Shown here piece by piece: positions 53,373 through 62,141 of a stretch of DNA of 64,000 nucleotides. This stretch comes from JALZEG01 sp035942255 (GTDB lineage: Bacteria > Actinomycetota > CADDZG01 > WHSQ01), in contig DASZDG010000138.1 in assembly GCA_035942255.1 (NCBI GenBank), positions 4,200-68,199 on the forward strand. The letters run 5' to 3'. The first letter of the stretch is position 1; every line of letters begins with the position of its first letter. The notes under the pieces are model-generated. The model was not told the DNA's origin and searched no databases. It was given only the letters and a program-made list of their open reading frames with translations. The position numbers were made by a program, and so were the translations under genes.

Positions 53373-54488
53373 CTAGCCCTTCCAACGCAGGACGTCGATC
53401 CCCCGCGTCAGGTCGATCCCGTAGACGATCTCGTCGTTCAGCCAGTAGGCCGCCATCGTCGTCCCGCCGTACGGCAGGAAGTAGCCGGCCTCGCTGATCT
53501 TGCCCTGCGGTGAGACCTCGAGGAACCTCGTGCCGTGGTCGTACGAGCCCACCGCGACGAGGCCCCCGTTGCGGAAGTCCGGATGGTGCTCGAACCAGTG
53601 GGCCGAGCAGCCCGAGGCCTGGACCGCCGGGTTCCCGTCCTGGTAGGTGCCGTTGTCGAGCAGCCAGATGTCGATCATCTCGAACGCCCCGGTCTTCCGG
53701 TACGCGGACGCGTCCCAGGTCATGAAGGCTCCGTCGTCGCCCGCGCACCGCCCCTGGAAGTTCGTCTCGCTCGAGACGAGGAAGAAACGGTCCTTGGCGG
53801 CGCGTGGCCACGTGTTCGAGTGGACCCCGCCCGTGATGCGCTCGTCTTCACCGGTCGCGAGGAGCCTTGGGTGCAGCGGGTCCTTCCGGGCGTCGAGGAG
53901 CATCACCGGACGAGAGGACGTCAGCACGAGGCCGGGCGCGACCTCGTTGACGTCGTGGGCACTGGTGGCGGGCATCCCCTCGCCCCAGCTCCCGACGACC
54001 TCGGGGTCCGACGGGTCACGCAGGTCGATGATCGAGCCGCCCGAGCCGTACAGGTAGGAGCACTTCAGGATGCAGCTCATCGTGTGCTGCCCTGCCCCGG
54101 CGAGCGTCGCGAGCGCGGTGGGGTTCGTCTTGTCCTCGACGTCCCAGACGTGGAGGTTCGACTGCGGCGTGGTCTCGGAGAACACGAGGATCGAGCCGTT
54201 CGTGGAGACGTCCTCGTTCTCGAACTTGAACCCGAACGGCGTCGTGCTCAGCAGCTGCGGGTCGAGCGGGTCCGAGACGTCGTAGATCGAGAACGCACGC
54301 CAGCTCGTCACGTACAGGTACTTCCCTATGACCTTCGCTCCCGTAGCTGTGCCGACGTCGAACGGCACCTGCCTCACGAACTCGACGTTGTCGGAGGCGA
54401 AGCCCCCCGCGGTCGGACCGGCTCCGACAGCCTGCAGTCCCGAGACGAGGACGGCCGATACGGCGAGCGCGGCGGCGAGCTTCTTCAC
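53373..54488 (-). CDS. Secreted LVIVD-type beta-propeller protein, copy 2
   Basis: 371 residues from ATG 54488 with AAGGAG nearby. Tandem paralogue of the next gene: the shared words are FASDNVEFV, IYDVSDPLDPQLLS, VWDVEDKTNPTALATLAGAG, VVGSWGEGMPATSAHDVNEV and GTRFLEVSPQGKISEAGYFL. The two genes are 35 bases apart and presumably arose by duplication. Signal peptide: MKKLAAALAVSAVLVSGLQ. Role unknown, likely surface binding. The VWA surface protein gene lies upstream in the same direction. Confidence 0.88.
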   Translation of the reverse strand: MKKLAAALAVSAVLVSGLQAVGAGPTAGGFASDNVEFVRQVPFDVGTATGAKVIGKYLYVTSWRAFSIYDVSDPLDPQLLSTTPFGFKFENEDVSTNGSILVFSETTPQSNLHVWDVEDKTNPTALATLAGAGQHTMSCILKCSYLYGSGGSIIDLRDPSDPEVVGSWGEGMPATSAHDVNEVAPGLVLTSSRPVMLLDARKDPLHPRLLATGEDERITGGVHSNTWPRAAKDRFFLVSSETNFQGRCAGDDGAFMTWDASAYRKTGAFEMIDIWLLDNGTYQDGNPAVQASGCSAHWFEHHPDFRNGGLVAVGSYDHGTRFLEVSPQGKISEAGYFLPYGGTTMAAYWLNDEIVYGIDLTRGIDVLRWKG

Positions 54489-54564
54489 ACGTGGCTCCTT
54501 CGAAGAGGGACAAGGGGAGATTTCTCCCGTCCCCGACGCGCTCCTGCCCCGCGCGCGCCGTACG

Positions 54565-57279
54565 TCAGTAGCGGCGGACGCGCTGGACCCGCACGTTGCG
54601 CTGGCGGCTCACGACCAGCCACCCGTACGCGAGCGACATCATCGCGGCCCCCGCTCCGAGCGTCGCCCACTGCGGCACCTCGGACCGGCGGCGGTCGCTG
54701 AGCGCGAGCTCCTCCTCGAGGGCCTCGCGGGGGTCGACCATCGCGGCCACGTACGCGAGCTGCGGCTGCTCCTGCTCCTGCGACGCCATCGCACCCTGCG
54801 CCTGGGCCTGAGACTGCGCCTGGGCCTGGCCCTGCGCCCCGGGAGCGATCTCGACGATCGGCGGCGGAGCCGGGGGCATGATCGGCGGAAGGATCGCGAC
54901 GAACGAGATCGGGTCGATCGGCAGCAGCGGGGGCTCCTCGACCTTCTCCTCGAGGCACGAGATCGTCGTCGTCACCGAGTCGAGCGTCGCGGCCGGCGTC
55001 TTCGCGGCGAGCTCGACCGTCACCTTCTCGCCCTGGAGGCGGTTCGGACAGCGGTACGTCACCTCGTAGTCGAGGACGTTCGGCTGCTGCAGGACGACCG
55101 AGGGGTACGCCCCGGGCTCGATCCCCGCGACGACCTCCGCGCCCTTCACCACGTCGAGCTCGACCGAGGTCGTCCCGCGCACCGCCTGCACGAGCTTCGT
55201 GATCGCGGCCGCCAGGTTCTGCCCGTTGTCGACGTTGTTGCGCCGGACGGGGCAGACGAGCTCGACGCCGACCTCGAGGTCGACGGCGCCGTCGCCGTCA
55301 CAGTCGACTCCTCCGGCCGGTGCCTTCGCGCCGGTCAGGCGGGCGATCTCCCGCAGGTGATCGAGCGGCGTCGGACCGCCCCCGACGGTGTCGCGACCCT
55401 GCTCGAGGGTCTGACCGATGGCGAGGCCCAGCACGTGCGCGTCACGGACCTTGAACGCCTCGGCGACCTCCGCGAACGAGGGGATGTCCGGGGGCGAGAT
55501 CCGGCCGAAGTCGGAGACGTTGAAGTCACGGGCGCCGCCCTCGCCGGTCGCGAACGGCTCGTCCGTCGCGACGAAGACCAGACGCAATGTGTCCTCGCCC
55601 CCGCGGAACGTCGCCTCCTGGCCTGGGGGGACGTCGCTCTCGGTGTAGCCCGGCTGGGGCGAGTCGTCGATCCCGTTGCCCTTGGCGATCTGCTCGAGGG
55701 CGCCGAGCTGCGAGTCGAACCGCCCGCCGGCCTCGGCCCGCAGGCTCTCGAGCGCCGCGATTATCTCGTCGGAGTTCGAGTCGTCGGCGAGGTCGACCAG
55801 GCGGCGGTAGATGAAGTTGCGCTCGCAGTTCGTGTCGGTCTCGGACTGACACGGCTCCCTCGGCACCGCGGTGTCGGTGTACGCGCGGGACACGCCGATG
55901 CCGAACTGCGCGTCGAGGCCCTGGGCCCGGAGTTCGTTGATGATCCCGGTCACGCTCTGGGCGAGGCCCTGGATCGTCCCGCTCATTGTGTCGGAGGTGT
56001 CGAGCAGGAAGAAGACGTCGAGCTTCGTCGTCTCTCGCGAGAGCTTGAGGCGATAGTCGACGGACCTCTCCGCGCCGGTCTTCATCACGACCTTCGCGTC
56101 GGGGGGGCCGAGCGCCGGTGGGGCTGGTGGGATCGCGTCCTTGTCCGGGATCAGGCCGGGGACGTCGATGTCCGGCCCCCCGCGGACGGCCGGCGGGATC
56201 TTCACGCCCGTCGGGCCGTCGTACATCTCGATGGTCCCGGCCGTCCGCCCAAAGAAAGTCACGTCGACGCCCAGGTCGCTGTCGAGGTCGACGATGCCCG
56301 CCCGCGGCGTCAGCACACGGATCCACGTCCCGGAGGCTGCGTTGAGGACGTGGAGGGCGCGGTACGTCTGGATCATCAGCTCGAGCGGCTGGCGCCCGTA
56401 CGCCGCGGACTCGACCGTCCCCGGCGTGTCGGTCCGTGACCAGTTCTCTCCGCCGTCGGCCGACGTTAGGTAGTCGTTGGCACCCTGGCGGAAAGCGAGC
56501 ACGACGGGGTTCGTCCGCGAGGGCGCGTGGAAGACCAGCACCTCCCTGACGATCGACGTGAGGAACTCGTCGATCGGCGTGAACGTCGCGCCGCCGTCGG
56601 TGGACTTGAGGAGTCCTCCCGGCCCGTACGCCCACAACTCCTCCGGCTTCATCGGGTCGACCTTGAAGTCGTCGATGCCGCGGTTAGGTGCCACCTTCGT
56701 GAGGTCGGACCGCAACCTCCAGGTTGCGCCGCCGTCTTCGCTCCGGAAGATCAGGTCGAGCGATCCACCGCCGACGTCCACACCGAGGTACGCGATCTCG
56801 GGGTTGATGGGGCTGATCACGAGGGCCTCGGGCCGGCCCGTCGGCGGCAAACCGACGTCTCCGGACTCCCACGACTCCCCTAGGTTCTCGCCGCGCACGA
56901 CGTGGGGGCGAGACGTCGCCCCGACCTGCTCCTCGACCGCCAGGAGCACGGTCGTGCCGCCGGTGCGCGGCAGGTCGATCGACAGGATCTCGGAGGCGTC
57001 ACCGCGGAAGCCGTAGTCGAGCGGCGTGGTACCCGTGACGCTGAACACCTTCCTCCAGGTGCAGCCGCCGTTGCTCGTCCGCAGCACGTCGGTTCCGTCG
57101 GTGACGAAGATCGTCTGCGAGTTGATCGCGACGATCTCGTAGTCCGTGATCGGTCCCCCGCTCGCGAACTCCTGTACGTCTGCGGTCACCCAGTGGCCGC
57201 TCCTCGTCACGCGGCTGCACCCGCCCTGTGCGATCGCGAGCGCGTTCGGGAGCACCACCGTCAGCACGGACAGCAGCAC
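54565..57279 (-). CDS. Large secreted VWA and BNR/sortilin-propeller protein
   Basis: About 904 residues from GTG 57279. A CTG at 57318 with GGAGGG 8 bases upstream would add an N-region with two Arg before the hydrophobic signal (VVVVLLSVLTVVLP), which is chemically more usual, so the start is unsure. Residues about 30-370 hold BNR/Asp-box words such as LIFRSEDGGATWRLRSD, LLKSTDGGATF and YLTSADGGENWSR. A VWA domain with MIDAS-like DTSDTM begins near 424. A Gln/Ala-rich linker (about 815-840) leads to a helix near 875 (WATLGAGAAMMSLAYGWLVV) as membrane anchor. It may be an adhesin or surface complex partner of the two propeller proteins downstream. Confidence 0.88.
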   Translation of the reverse strand: MLLSVLTVVLPNALAIAQGGCSRVTRSGHWVTADVQEFASGGPITDYEIVAINSQTIFVTDGTDVLRTSNGGCTWRKVFSVTGTTPLDYGFRGDASEILSIDLPRTGGTTVLLAVEEQVGATSRPHVVRGENLGESWESGDVGLPPTGRPEALVISPINPEIAYLGVDVGGGSLDLIFRSEDGGATWRLRSDLTKVAPNRGIDDFKVDPMKPEELWAYGPGGLLKSTDGGATFTPIDEFLTSIVREVLVFHAPSRTNPVVLAFRQGANDYLTSADGGENWSRTDTPGTVESAAYGRQPLELMIQTYRALHVLNAASGTWIRVLTPRAGIVDLDSDLGVDVTFFGRTAGTIEMYDGPTGVKIPPAVRGGPDIDVPGLIPDKDAIPPAPPALGPPDAKVVMKTGAERSVDYRLKLSRETTKLDVFFLLDTSDTMSGTIQGLAQSVTGIINELRAQGLDAQFGIGVSRAYTDTAVPREPCQSETDTNCERNFIYRRLVDLADDSNSDEIIAALESLRAEAGGRFDSQLGALEQIAKGNGIDDSPQPGYTESDVPPGQEATFRGGEDTLRLVFVATDEPFATGEGGARDFNVSDFGRISPPDIPSFAEVAEAFKVRDAHVLGLAIGQTLEQGRDTVGGGPTPLDHLREIARLTGAKAPAGGVDCDGDGAVDLEVGVELVCPVRRNNVDNGQNLAAAITKLVQAVRGTTSVELDVVKGAEVVAGIEPGAYPSVVLQQPNVLDYEVTYRCPNRLQGEKVTVELAAKTPAATLDSVTTTISCLEEKVEEPPLLPIDPISFVAILPPIMPPAPPPIVEIAPGAQGQAQAQSQAQAQGAMASQEQEQPQLAYVAAMVDPREALEEELALSDRRRSEVPQWATLGAGAAMMSLAYGWLVVSRQRNVRVQRVRRY

Positions 57280-57473
57280 GACTACTACTCGTGTGGTAGC
57301 TCCAGCGATGCGGGTCAGGTCCTAGTCCCTCCGAGATGACGGCGCGGGCCGATAACGATTATTCCCCTCTGGGAGGTTCTCCACCACGGCTTCCCTCGCC
57401 TGCCGCGTGGCCTAGCATCTGCCCCTAAGTACCACCACTGCCGCCGGGGGTAACGACAAAAGGGAGCGACCTC

Positions 57474-57764
57474 TTGGACGAGAGACGGAACGACGGGTCG
57501 GGGGCCGCAGAGCGGCGCGCAGCAGCTCCCCGCCCACCCGATCAGCGCAAGGGCGGCGTCGTCGTCGACCTCGAGCGGCTCGAGTCCCACGCCGAGTCCC
57601 TGTACCTCCACCGCTTCGTCGAAGCCGTCCGGCGCGCCCGCGGCGAGCACGGCAGATATCTCGTCCTCCGCCACGGGGACGAGCTGGCGATCCTGGCCGC
57701 CGGGGACGGCAGCGCCGAGTACCTCGAGGACGCCTCGGTCGAAGAGGCCCCCGCTGCCGAATAG
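57474..57764 (+). CDS. Small protein upstream of DNA ligase
   Basis: 96 residues from TTG 57474, with GGGAG 7 bases upstream. A charged and disordered N-terminus (residues 1-28) leads to a small alpha/beta part: VVVDLERLESHAESLYLHRF and YLVLRHGDELAILAAGDG. The stop is 17 bases before the ligase ATG, so the two are likely co-transcribed. No known family; TAGCAT at 57413-57418 may be its -10. Confidence 0.6.
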   Translation: MDERRNDGSGAAERRAAAPRPPDQRKGGVVVDLERLESHAESLYLHRFVEAVRRARGEHGRYLVLRHGDELAILAAGDGSAEYLEDASVEEAPAAE

Positions 57765-57781
57765 CTCCACCTGAGAAGCCT

Positions 57782-58819
57782 ATGCGCCTGCCCGTGCTAC
57801 CCCCGGTGTCGCCCATGCTGGCCAAGCTCAAGGAGACGATGCCGCGGGGCGACGGCTGGCTGTACGAGCCGAAGTGGGACGGCTTCCGGGCGATCGTCTT
57901 CCGGGACGGCGACGAGGTGGCGGTCACGAGCCGCGACACCCGGCCGATCGACCGGTACTTCCCCGAGCTGCTCGACCCGATGAGGGCCGCCCTCCCCGAC
58001 CGGTGCGTGGTTGACGGCGAGATCGTCGTCACGGGAGCGGACGGCCTCGACTTCGACGCGCTCCTGCTGCGCATCCACCCCGCGGCCTCGCGGATCAAGA
58101 TGCTGGCCGAGACGGTGCCCGCGTCCTTCGTCGCGTTCGACCTGCTCGCGCTCGGCGACGAGTCGTTCCTCGAGGCGCCGCTCCACGAGCGCAGGGCCCG
58201 GCTGGACGCGGCGTTGTCGGACGCTCCGCCGGCCGAGCCCGCCCGGATGCGGGCATGCGAGGTGTCGCTCACCCCGCAGACGGCGGATCCCGACGAGGCC
58301 GCGGTGTGGTTCGACGCGTTCGAGGCGATGGGCCTGGACGGGGTCATCGCGAAGGAGTCGCACATCGTCTACTCGCCCGGGGGGCGGACGATGGTGAAGA
58401 TCAAGCACAAGCGGACGGCGGACTGCGTCGTCGGCGGCTACCGGCTGTCGAAGGCGGGCGACGGGGTCGGGTCGCTGCTGCTCGGCCTCTACGACGGTGA
58501 CCGCGTGCTCCACTACGTCGGCCACACGTCGTCGTTCAAGGCGGCGGAGCGGCGGCGGCTCCTGGAGGAGCTCCGGCCGCTCGAGGGCGGCACGAGCTTC
58601 GCCGGCGGGCGGAGCCCGGGGGGGCCGAGCCGGTGGGCGGCGGCCGCGGACAAGACGTGGGTGCCGCTCGAGCCCTCGCTCGTGTGCGAGGTCTCGTTCG
58701 ACCACATGCAGGGCGAGCGCTTCCGTCACGCGGCGACGTTCGTGCGGTGGCGGCCGGAGAAGAAACCGGAGGACTGCGACTTCGTACAGCTGGGGGCCCT
58801 GTTCAAGGGCAACCGCTAG
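57782..58819 (+). CDS. ATP-dependent DNA ligase (LigC/LigD-ligase type)
   Basis: 345 residues from ATG 57782. The adenylation Lys31 is in YEPKWDGFRAIVF, followed by VVDGEIVVTG, LVAFDLLA-like FVAFDLLALGDE, GLDGVIAKES and MVKIKHKRTADCVV, the ordered nucleotidyltransferase motifs, then an OB-fold. It joins nicks and, with LigD-type polymerases and Ku, repairs double-strand breaks. A stand-alone polymerase is 1.5 kb away; Ku is not seen here. The gene is coupled to a small protein upstream. Confidence 0.94.
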   Translation: MRLPVLPPVSPMLAKLKETMPRGDGWLYEPKWDGFRAIVFRDGDEVAVTSRDTRPIDRYFPELLDPMRAALPDRCVVDGEIVVTGADGLDFDALLLRIHPAASRIKMLAETVPASFVAFDLLALGDESFLEAPLHERRARLDAALSDAPPAEPARMRACEVSLTPQTADPDEAAVWFDAFEAMGLDGVIAKESHIVYSPGGRTMVKIKHKRTADCVVGGYRLSKAGDGVGSLLLGLYDGDRVLHYVGHTSSFKAAERRRLLEELRPLEGGTSFAGGRSPGGPSRWAAAADKTWVPLEPSLVCEVSFDHMQGERFRHAATFVRWRPEKKPEDCDFVQLGALFKGNR

Positions 58820-58822
58820 ACT
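58817..58822 (+). promoter_or_regulatory. Candidate -10 box of leaderless small gene
   Basis: TAGACT ends 7 bases before the GTG at 58829 without any Shine-Dalgarno sequence, the same spacing as for the M48 and exonuclease genes. It overlaps the ligase stop codon. Confidence 0.35.
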
Positions 58823-58828
58823 CGCCGC

Positions 58829-59032
58829 GTGCTGGGAAACGTGCTGTTGATGGTGGTCGCCGGGCTGGCCGCGGTCGCGCTGACGGCGGTGTTCGCCCTC
58901 ATCGGGAGCGACATGTCGCCGACGTTCCTGGTCCTCTCGTTCGTGTTCGGCGCCTTCTGCGCACGCGTGGCGATCCTGCGGCACGGGTCGGCCGCCGCGG
59001 TGTGGCGCCGGCTCCGCCAGCCGTCCGCCTGA
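58829..59032 (+). CDS. Small two-helix membrane protein
   Basis: 67 residues from GTG 58829. Two hydrophobic segments (LGNVLLMVVAGLAAVALTAV and MSPTFLVLSFVFGAFCARVA) and a basic tail. It begins 9 bases after the ligase stop and may be expressed from its own leaderless promoter. No function known; it might be a small membrane component of the same operon. Confidence 0.62.
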   Translation: MLGNVLLMVVAGLAAVALTAVFALIGSDMSPTFLVLSFVFGAFCARVAILRHGSAAAVWRRLRQPSA

Positions 59033-59042
59033 CGCGGGGGCC

Positions 59043-60263
59043 TCACCTCTCGCAGCTCGTCTCGATCTCGCCGTCTTCGCAGCGGTCGGTCCCGTCGCCG
59101 CCGTCGACCACGTCCTTCCCCGGCCCCGCGTAGAGCTCGTTGTCGCGCTCGTCGCCGAGGAGCTCGTCGGATCGGCTGCTCGCGTACGCGCCCTCGACGG
59201 CGGTCACCGTGGCGACCCAGTCCGCCGAGGCCGCAGTGCCGGCGGCGAGGTCGAGCGTCAGCGGGTCGACGCCGTACCGGGGCTCGTCCGTCGTGAAGTG
59301 CCGGACGGTGAGCACGTCGTGGCCGGCCCCTCCGTCGAACGCATCCGCCCCCGAGTTGAGGTCGAGCATGTCGTGGCCGCGGCCCCCGAAGACGGCATCG
59401 TCGCCCTTACCGGGGAGCAGGAGGTCGTTCCCGCCGCGCCCGTCGATACGGTCGTCTCCGAGGCTCGTCCGGATGACGTCGCGCCGCGCCGAGCCGGTGA
59501 CGTGATCGTCGCCGCCCCCGGTCGTCACGATCTCCAAGCGGGCGGTGCGATCGCTTCCGTATCCCTCGACCGTGCCCCTCTCGAGGTCTACGACCAGCGC
59601 CGCGCTGCCACAGACCGCCGAGCGCCACTCCGGACACAGCGCCGCTTGGTCGTGGCCGGCCCCTCCGTCGAGGAAGTCGTCGCCAAGGTAGCCGTCTAGG
59701 CGGTCGTTGCCGTCGCCGCCCCGCTCGACGTCGTTGCCGGGCGTCCCCTCGAGGCGGTCGCTCCCCGCGTCACCGTTCGAGCGGTCGTCACCGCGTCCGG
59801 CACGAAGCACGTCGCTGCCGCCTCCACCGCGCAGCGTGTCCCGGCCGACCTTGCCGAAGAGGGCGTCAATGCTCCCGCCCCCGAGGATCCTGTCGTCGCC
59901 GGGGCCGCCGTGCAGGACGTCCGACTGCGGACCACCGAGCACGACGTCGTCGCCGTAGCCCGCGTCGACGAAGTCACCGCGGAAGTCGTTGCCGCGCGTC
60001 CCCCCGCCGCCCGCGCAGACGACGTCGTCGCCGTCGCCGGCCTCGATGTGGTCCGCTCCCCCGAGGCCGGCGATCACGTCACGGCCGGGCCCGCCGGCGA
60101 GCCTGTCCCGGCGGGGCGTGCCCACGATCGTCGCCCGCCGCCCCCAACAGGAAGCGGCGGCGCGAGCCGCCGAGGCCGGAACGATCCCGGCCAGCAGCAA
60201 CAAAATGACCCCCGCCGCGCACGACTTCCTGCGCCTAGACGCCGTTCGCCCGATCGTGGACAC
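59043..60263 (-). CDS. Secreted RTX-like calcium-binding repeat protein
   Basis: 406 residues from the GTG at 60263; GTG at 60341 is an alternative that overlaps the polymerase end by 32 bases and has a very long basic N-region. A signal peptide (RRRKSCAAGVILLLLAGI) leads to many Gly-Asp nonapeptides such as GGPGRDVIAG, GAGDGDDVVCAGG and GGPGDDRILGG, the calcium-binding parallel beta roll of RTX/hemolysin-type proteins. An interruption around residues 180-280 breaks the repeats. Two Cys pairs may form disulfides. It may be a surface matrix or adhesin; type I secretion partners are not nearby. Confidence 0.85.
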   Translation of the reverse strand: MSTIGRTASRRRKSCAAGVILLLLAGIVPASAARAAASCWGRRATIVGTPRRDRLAGGPGRDVIAGLGGADHIEAGDGDDVVCAGGGGTRGNDFRGDFVDAGYGDDVVLGGPQSDVLHGGPGDDRILGGGSIDALFGKVGRDTLRGGGGSDVLRAGRGDDRSNGDAGSDRLEGTPGNDVERGGDGNDRLDGYLGDDFLDGGAGHDQAALCPEWRSAVCGSAALVVDLERGTVEGYGSDRTARLEIVTTGGGDDHVTGSARRDVIRTSLGDDRIDGRGGNDLLLPGKGDDAVFGGRGHDMLDLNSGADAFDGGAGHDVLTVRHFTTDEPRYGVDPLTLDLAAGTAASADWVATVTAVEGAYASSRSDELLGDERDNELYAGPGKDVVDGGDGTDRCEDGEIETSCER

Positions 60264-60309
60264 GCGAGACAGTGTTTCGCGCCCCGGTTTGCTCCGTCTG
60301 CTCAGTTCT

Positions 60310-61338
60310 TTACGTATGCGGCGCTTGTGGCTTACGCGCACGGCTCGGCTGCACGCGGGGCGGCTCCTTGTCGGCCTTCGGGAAGTGCGGGGGCCACGGC
60401 GCGTCGCTCAGCCCGCCCGCCTCGTCCCGCCGCGCCAGCTCGTGCAGGCTCTCGAGGCCACCCGCCGAATCGTCGATGCCCTCCCACGGGTCGCCCGCGG
60501 CCGCGAACCGCTCGGGGACGGTGTGCAGCGTGAGCTTCTCGGGGTCGAGCCCGTCGATCTCGTCCCACGACAGCGCGCACGAGACGCGGGCGTCGGCAAC
60601 GGGCCGGACGGAGTAGGCGGCCGCGATCGTCCGGTCGCGCGCGTTCTGGTTGTAGTCCACGAAGACGCCATGGCGCTCCTCCTTCCACCACGCGGTCGTC
60701 GCCACACCGGGCATGCGCCGTTCGACCTCGCGTGCGAGGGCGAGAGCGGCGCGGCGGACCTCGGTGAACCCCCACTCGGGACGGATGCGGACGTAGATGT
60801 GGAGCCCGCGCTTGCCGGACGTCTTCGGCCAGCCGGTGAGGCCGTGCTCCGCGAGCACGTCGCGGACCACCGGCGCGACAGAGAGGACGTCGCTCCACGG
60901 GACGCCGGGTGTGGGGTCGAGGTCGACGCGCAGCTCGTCCGGGCGGTCGACGTCCGCGCGGCGCACCGGCCAGGGATTGAGGTCGACGCACCCCATGTTG
61001 ATCGCCCACACGACGTGCGCCGGGTCTACGACGACGAGCATCTCCGCGCGCCGCCCGCTCGGGAACGTGATCGTCGTCGTCTCGAGCCAGTCGGGCCGGC
61101 CCTTGTCCGAGACCCGCTTTTGGTAGAACGCGTCCTCGGGGGCCTCGACGCCGTTCGGCCACCGGTACATCGTGGTCGGCCGCTCGATGCACCCGCGCAT
61201 CACGCCGGGCATCACCGCCAGGTAGTAGCGGACGAGGTCCAGCTTCGTGGCGCCCGAGCGCGGGAAGAACACCTTGTCCGGGTTGGTGACGCGGACGTCG
61301 ATCCCGCCGGCCTGGACCATCTCCACCTTCGTGGGCAT
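60310..61338 (-). CDS. LigD-type polymerase domain protein (stand-alone, PolDom)
   Basis: 342 residues from ATG 61338. It is an archaeo-eukaryotic primase-like DNA polymerase: LRVDLDPTPGVPWSDV holds the catalytic Asp pair, WPKTSGKRGLHIYVRIRPEW and WWKEERHGVFVDYNQNARDR hold the rest, and TNPDKVFFPRSGATKLDLVR is at the N-terminus. The enzyme adds bases at broken ends during non-homologous end joining. As a separate protein it matches mycobacterial PolD-type genes near a LigC gene. The YitT-like gene lies 7 bases upstream on the same strand. Confidence 0.94.
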   Translation of the reverse strand: MPTKVEMVQAGGIDVRVTNPDKVFFPRSGATKLDLVRYYLAVMPGVMRGCIERPTTMYRWPNGVEAPEDAFYQKRVSDKGRPDWLETTTITFPSGRRAEMLVVVDPAHVVWAINMGCVDLNPWPVRRADVDRPDELRVDLDPTPGVPWSDVLSVAPVVRDVLAEHGLTGWPKTSGKRGLHIYVRIRPEWGFTEVRRAALALAREVERRMPGVATTAWWKEERHGVFVDYNQNARDRTIAAAYSVRPVADARVSCALSWDEIDGLDPEKLTLHTVPERFAAAGDPWEGIDDSAGGLESLHELARRDEAGGLSDAPWPPHFPKADKEPPRVQPSRARKPQAPHT

Positions 61339-61345
61339 GGCGCCA

Positions 61346-61996
61346 TTAGATCGCGGTTCGTTCGACGGGCGGTGCCTTACGGCGTCCGTCGGCCCCCATC
61401 CCGAACAGGCGGAAGAACACGTCCACCGACGGGCCGATGCCGACGACGAACAGCAGCGTCCCGAGACCGACCGCCCCGCCGAGGAGCCACCCTGCGGCCA
61501 GGGCCGATCCCTCGATCACGGCGCGGGCGACGCCGACGCGCACGCCGAGCTTCGTCGCGGTGACGACCATGAGGCTGTCGCGCGGCCCGGCCCCGAGATC
61601 CGCACCGATGTAGAGAGCGGAGCCGAGCCCCACGACCGCGATGCCGCTCGCGGTCACCGCGACGCGCAGCGCCATGTGCGCGTCGTCTAGCTCGACGCCG
61701 ATGTCCGTCAGCAGCATCAGGTCCACGAACGTCCCGATCAGGAGCATGTTCGCGATCGTCCCCGGGCCCGGACGCATCCCGAACAGCGCGCTCACGAGAA
61801 CGAGCACGACCCCGATCGCGATCACCGCGATGCCGAAGGTGAGCGGGGTGTTGCGCCGGATCCCGTCGTGCAGCACGTCCCACGGCGGCACGCCGAGGCT
61901 GGCGCGCAGCGTCAGCACCGTGCCGAGCGCGAACATCCACAGCCCGAAGAGGAGCCGGAGGCTCCTGTGGACGAGGCGGGGCCGAGAGGGGGTCAC
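61346..61996 (-). CDS. YczE/YitT-like membrane protein
   Basis: 216 residues from GTG 61996; upstream open frame ignored. Five membrane segments: LRLLFGLWMFALGTVLTLRA, LTFGIAVIAIGVVLVLVSAL, MLLIGTFVDLMLLTDIG, VTASGIAVVGLGSALYIGAD and LGTLLFVVGIGPSVDVFFRL. The phrase IGADLGAGPRDSLMVV and PPWDVLHDGI are signatures of the YczE/YyaS/YitT group. The function is unknown (the family has loose links to membrane stress). It is probably co-transcribed with the polymerase gene, whose ATG lies 7 bases after its stop. Confidence 0.88.
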   Translation of the reverse strand: MTPSRPRLVHRSLRLLFGLWMFALGTVLTLRASLGVPPWDVLHDGIRRNTPLTFGIAVIAIGVVLVLVSALFGMRPGPGTIANMLLIGTFVDLMLLTDIGVELDDAHMALRVAVTASGIAVVGLGSALYIGADLGAGPRDSLMVVTATKLGVRVGVARAVIEGSALAAGWLLGGAVGLGTLLFVVGIGPSVDVFFRLFGMGADGRRKAPPVERTAI

Positions 61997-62141
61997 TGAT
62001 TGAACAACCGCGTGTGGGGGCCGCACCTTCCGAGCGGACGAAGCACCTTCGTGCTCGATCTCTTCCGTTACGTATTGCCCGACTTCCGAAAAATGCCCAG
62101 AGTGGCGCCCGGCAGTTGTTAAACAGCTAGGGAGGCAGCAA

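Noticed and set aside
59043..60263. Many short direct repeats suggesting a CRISPR array
   Set aside because: They are the coding repeats of the RTX-like Gly-Asp nonapeptides and have no unique spacers.
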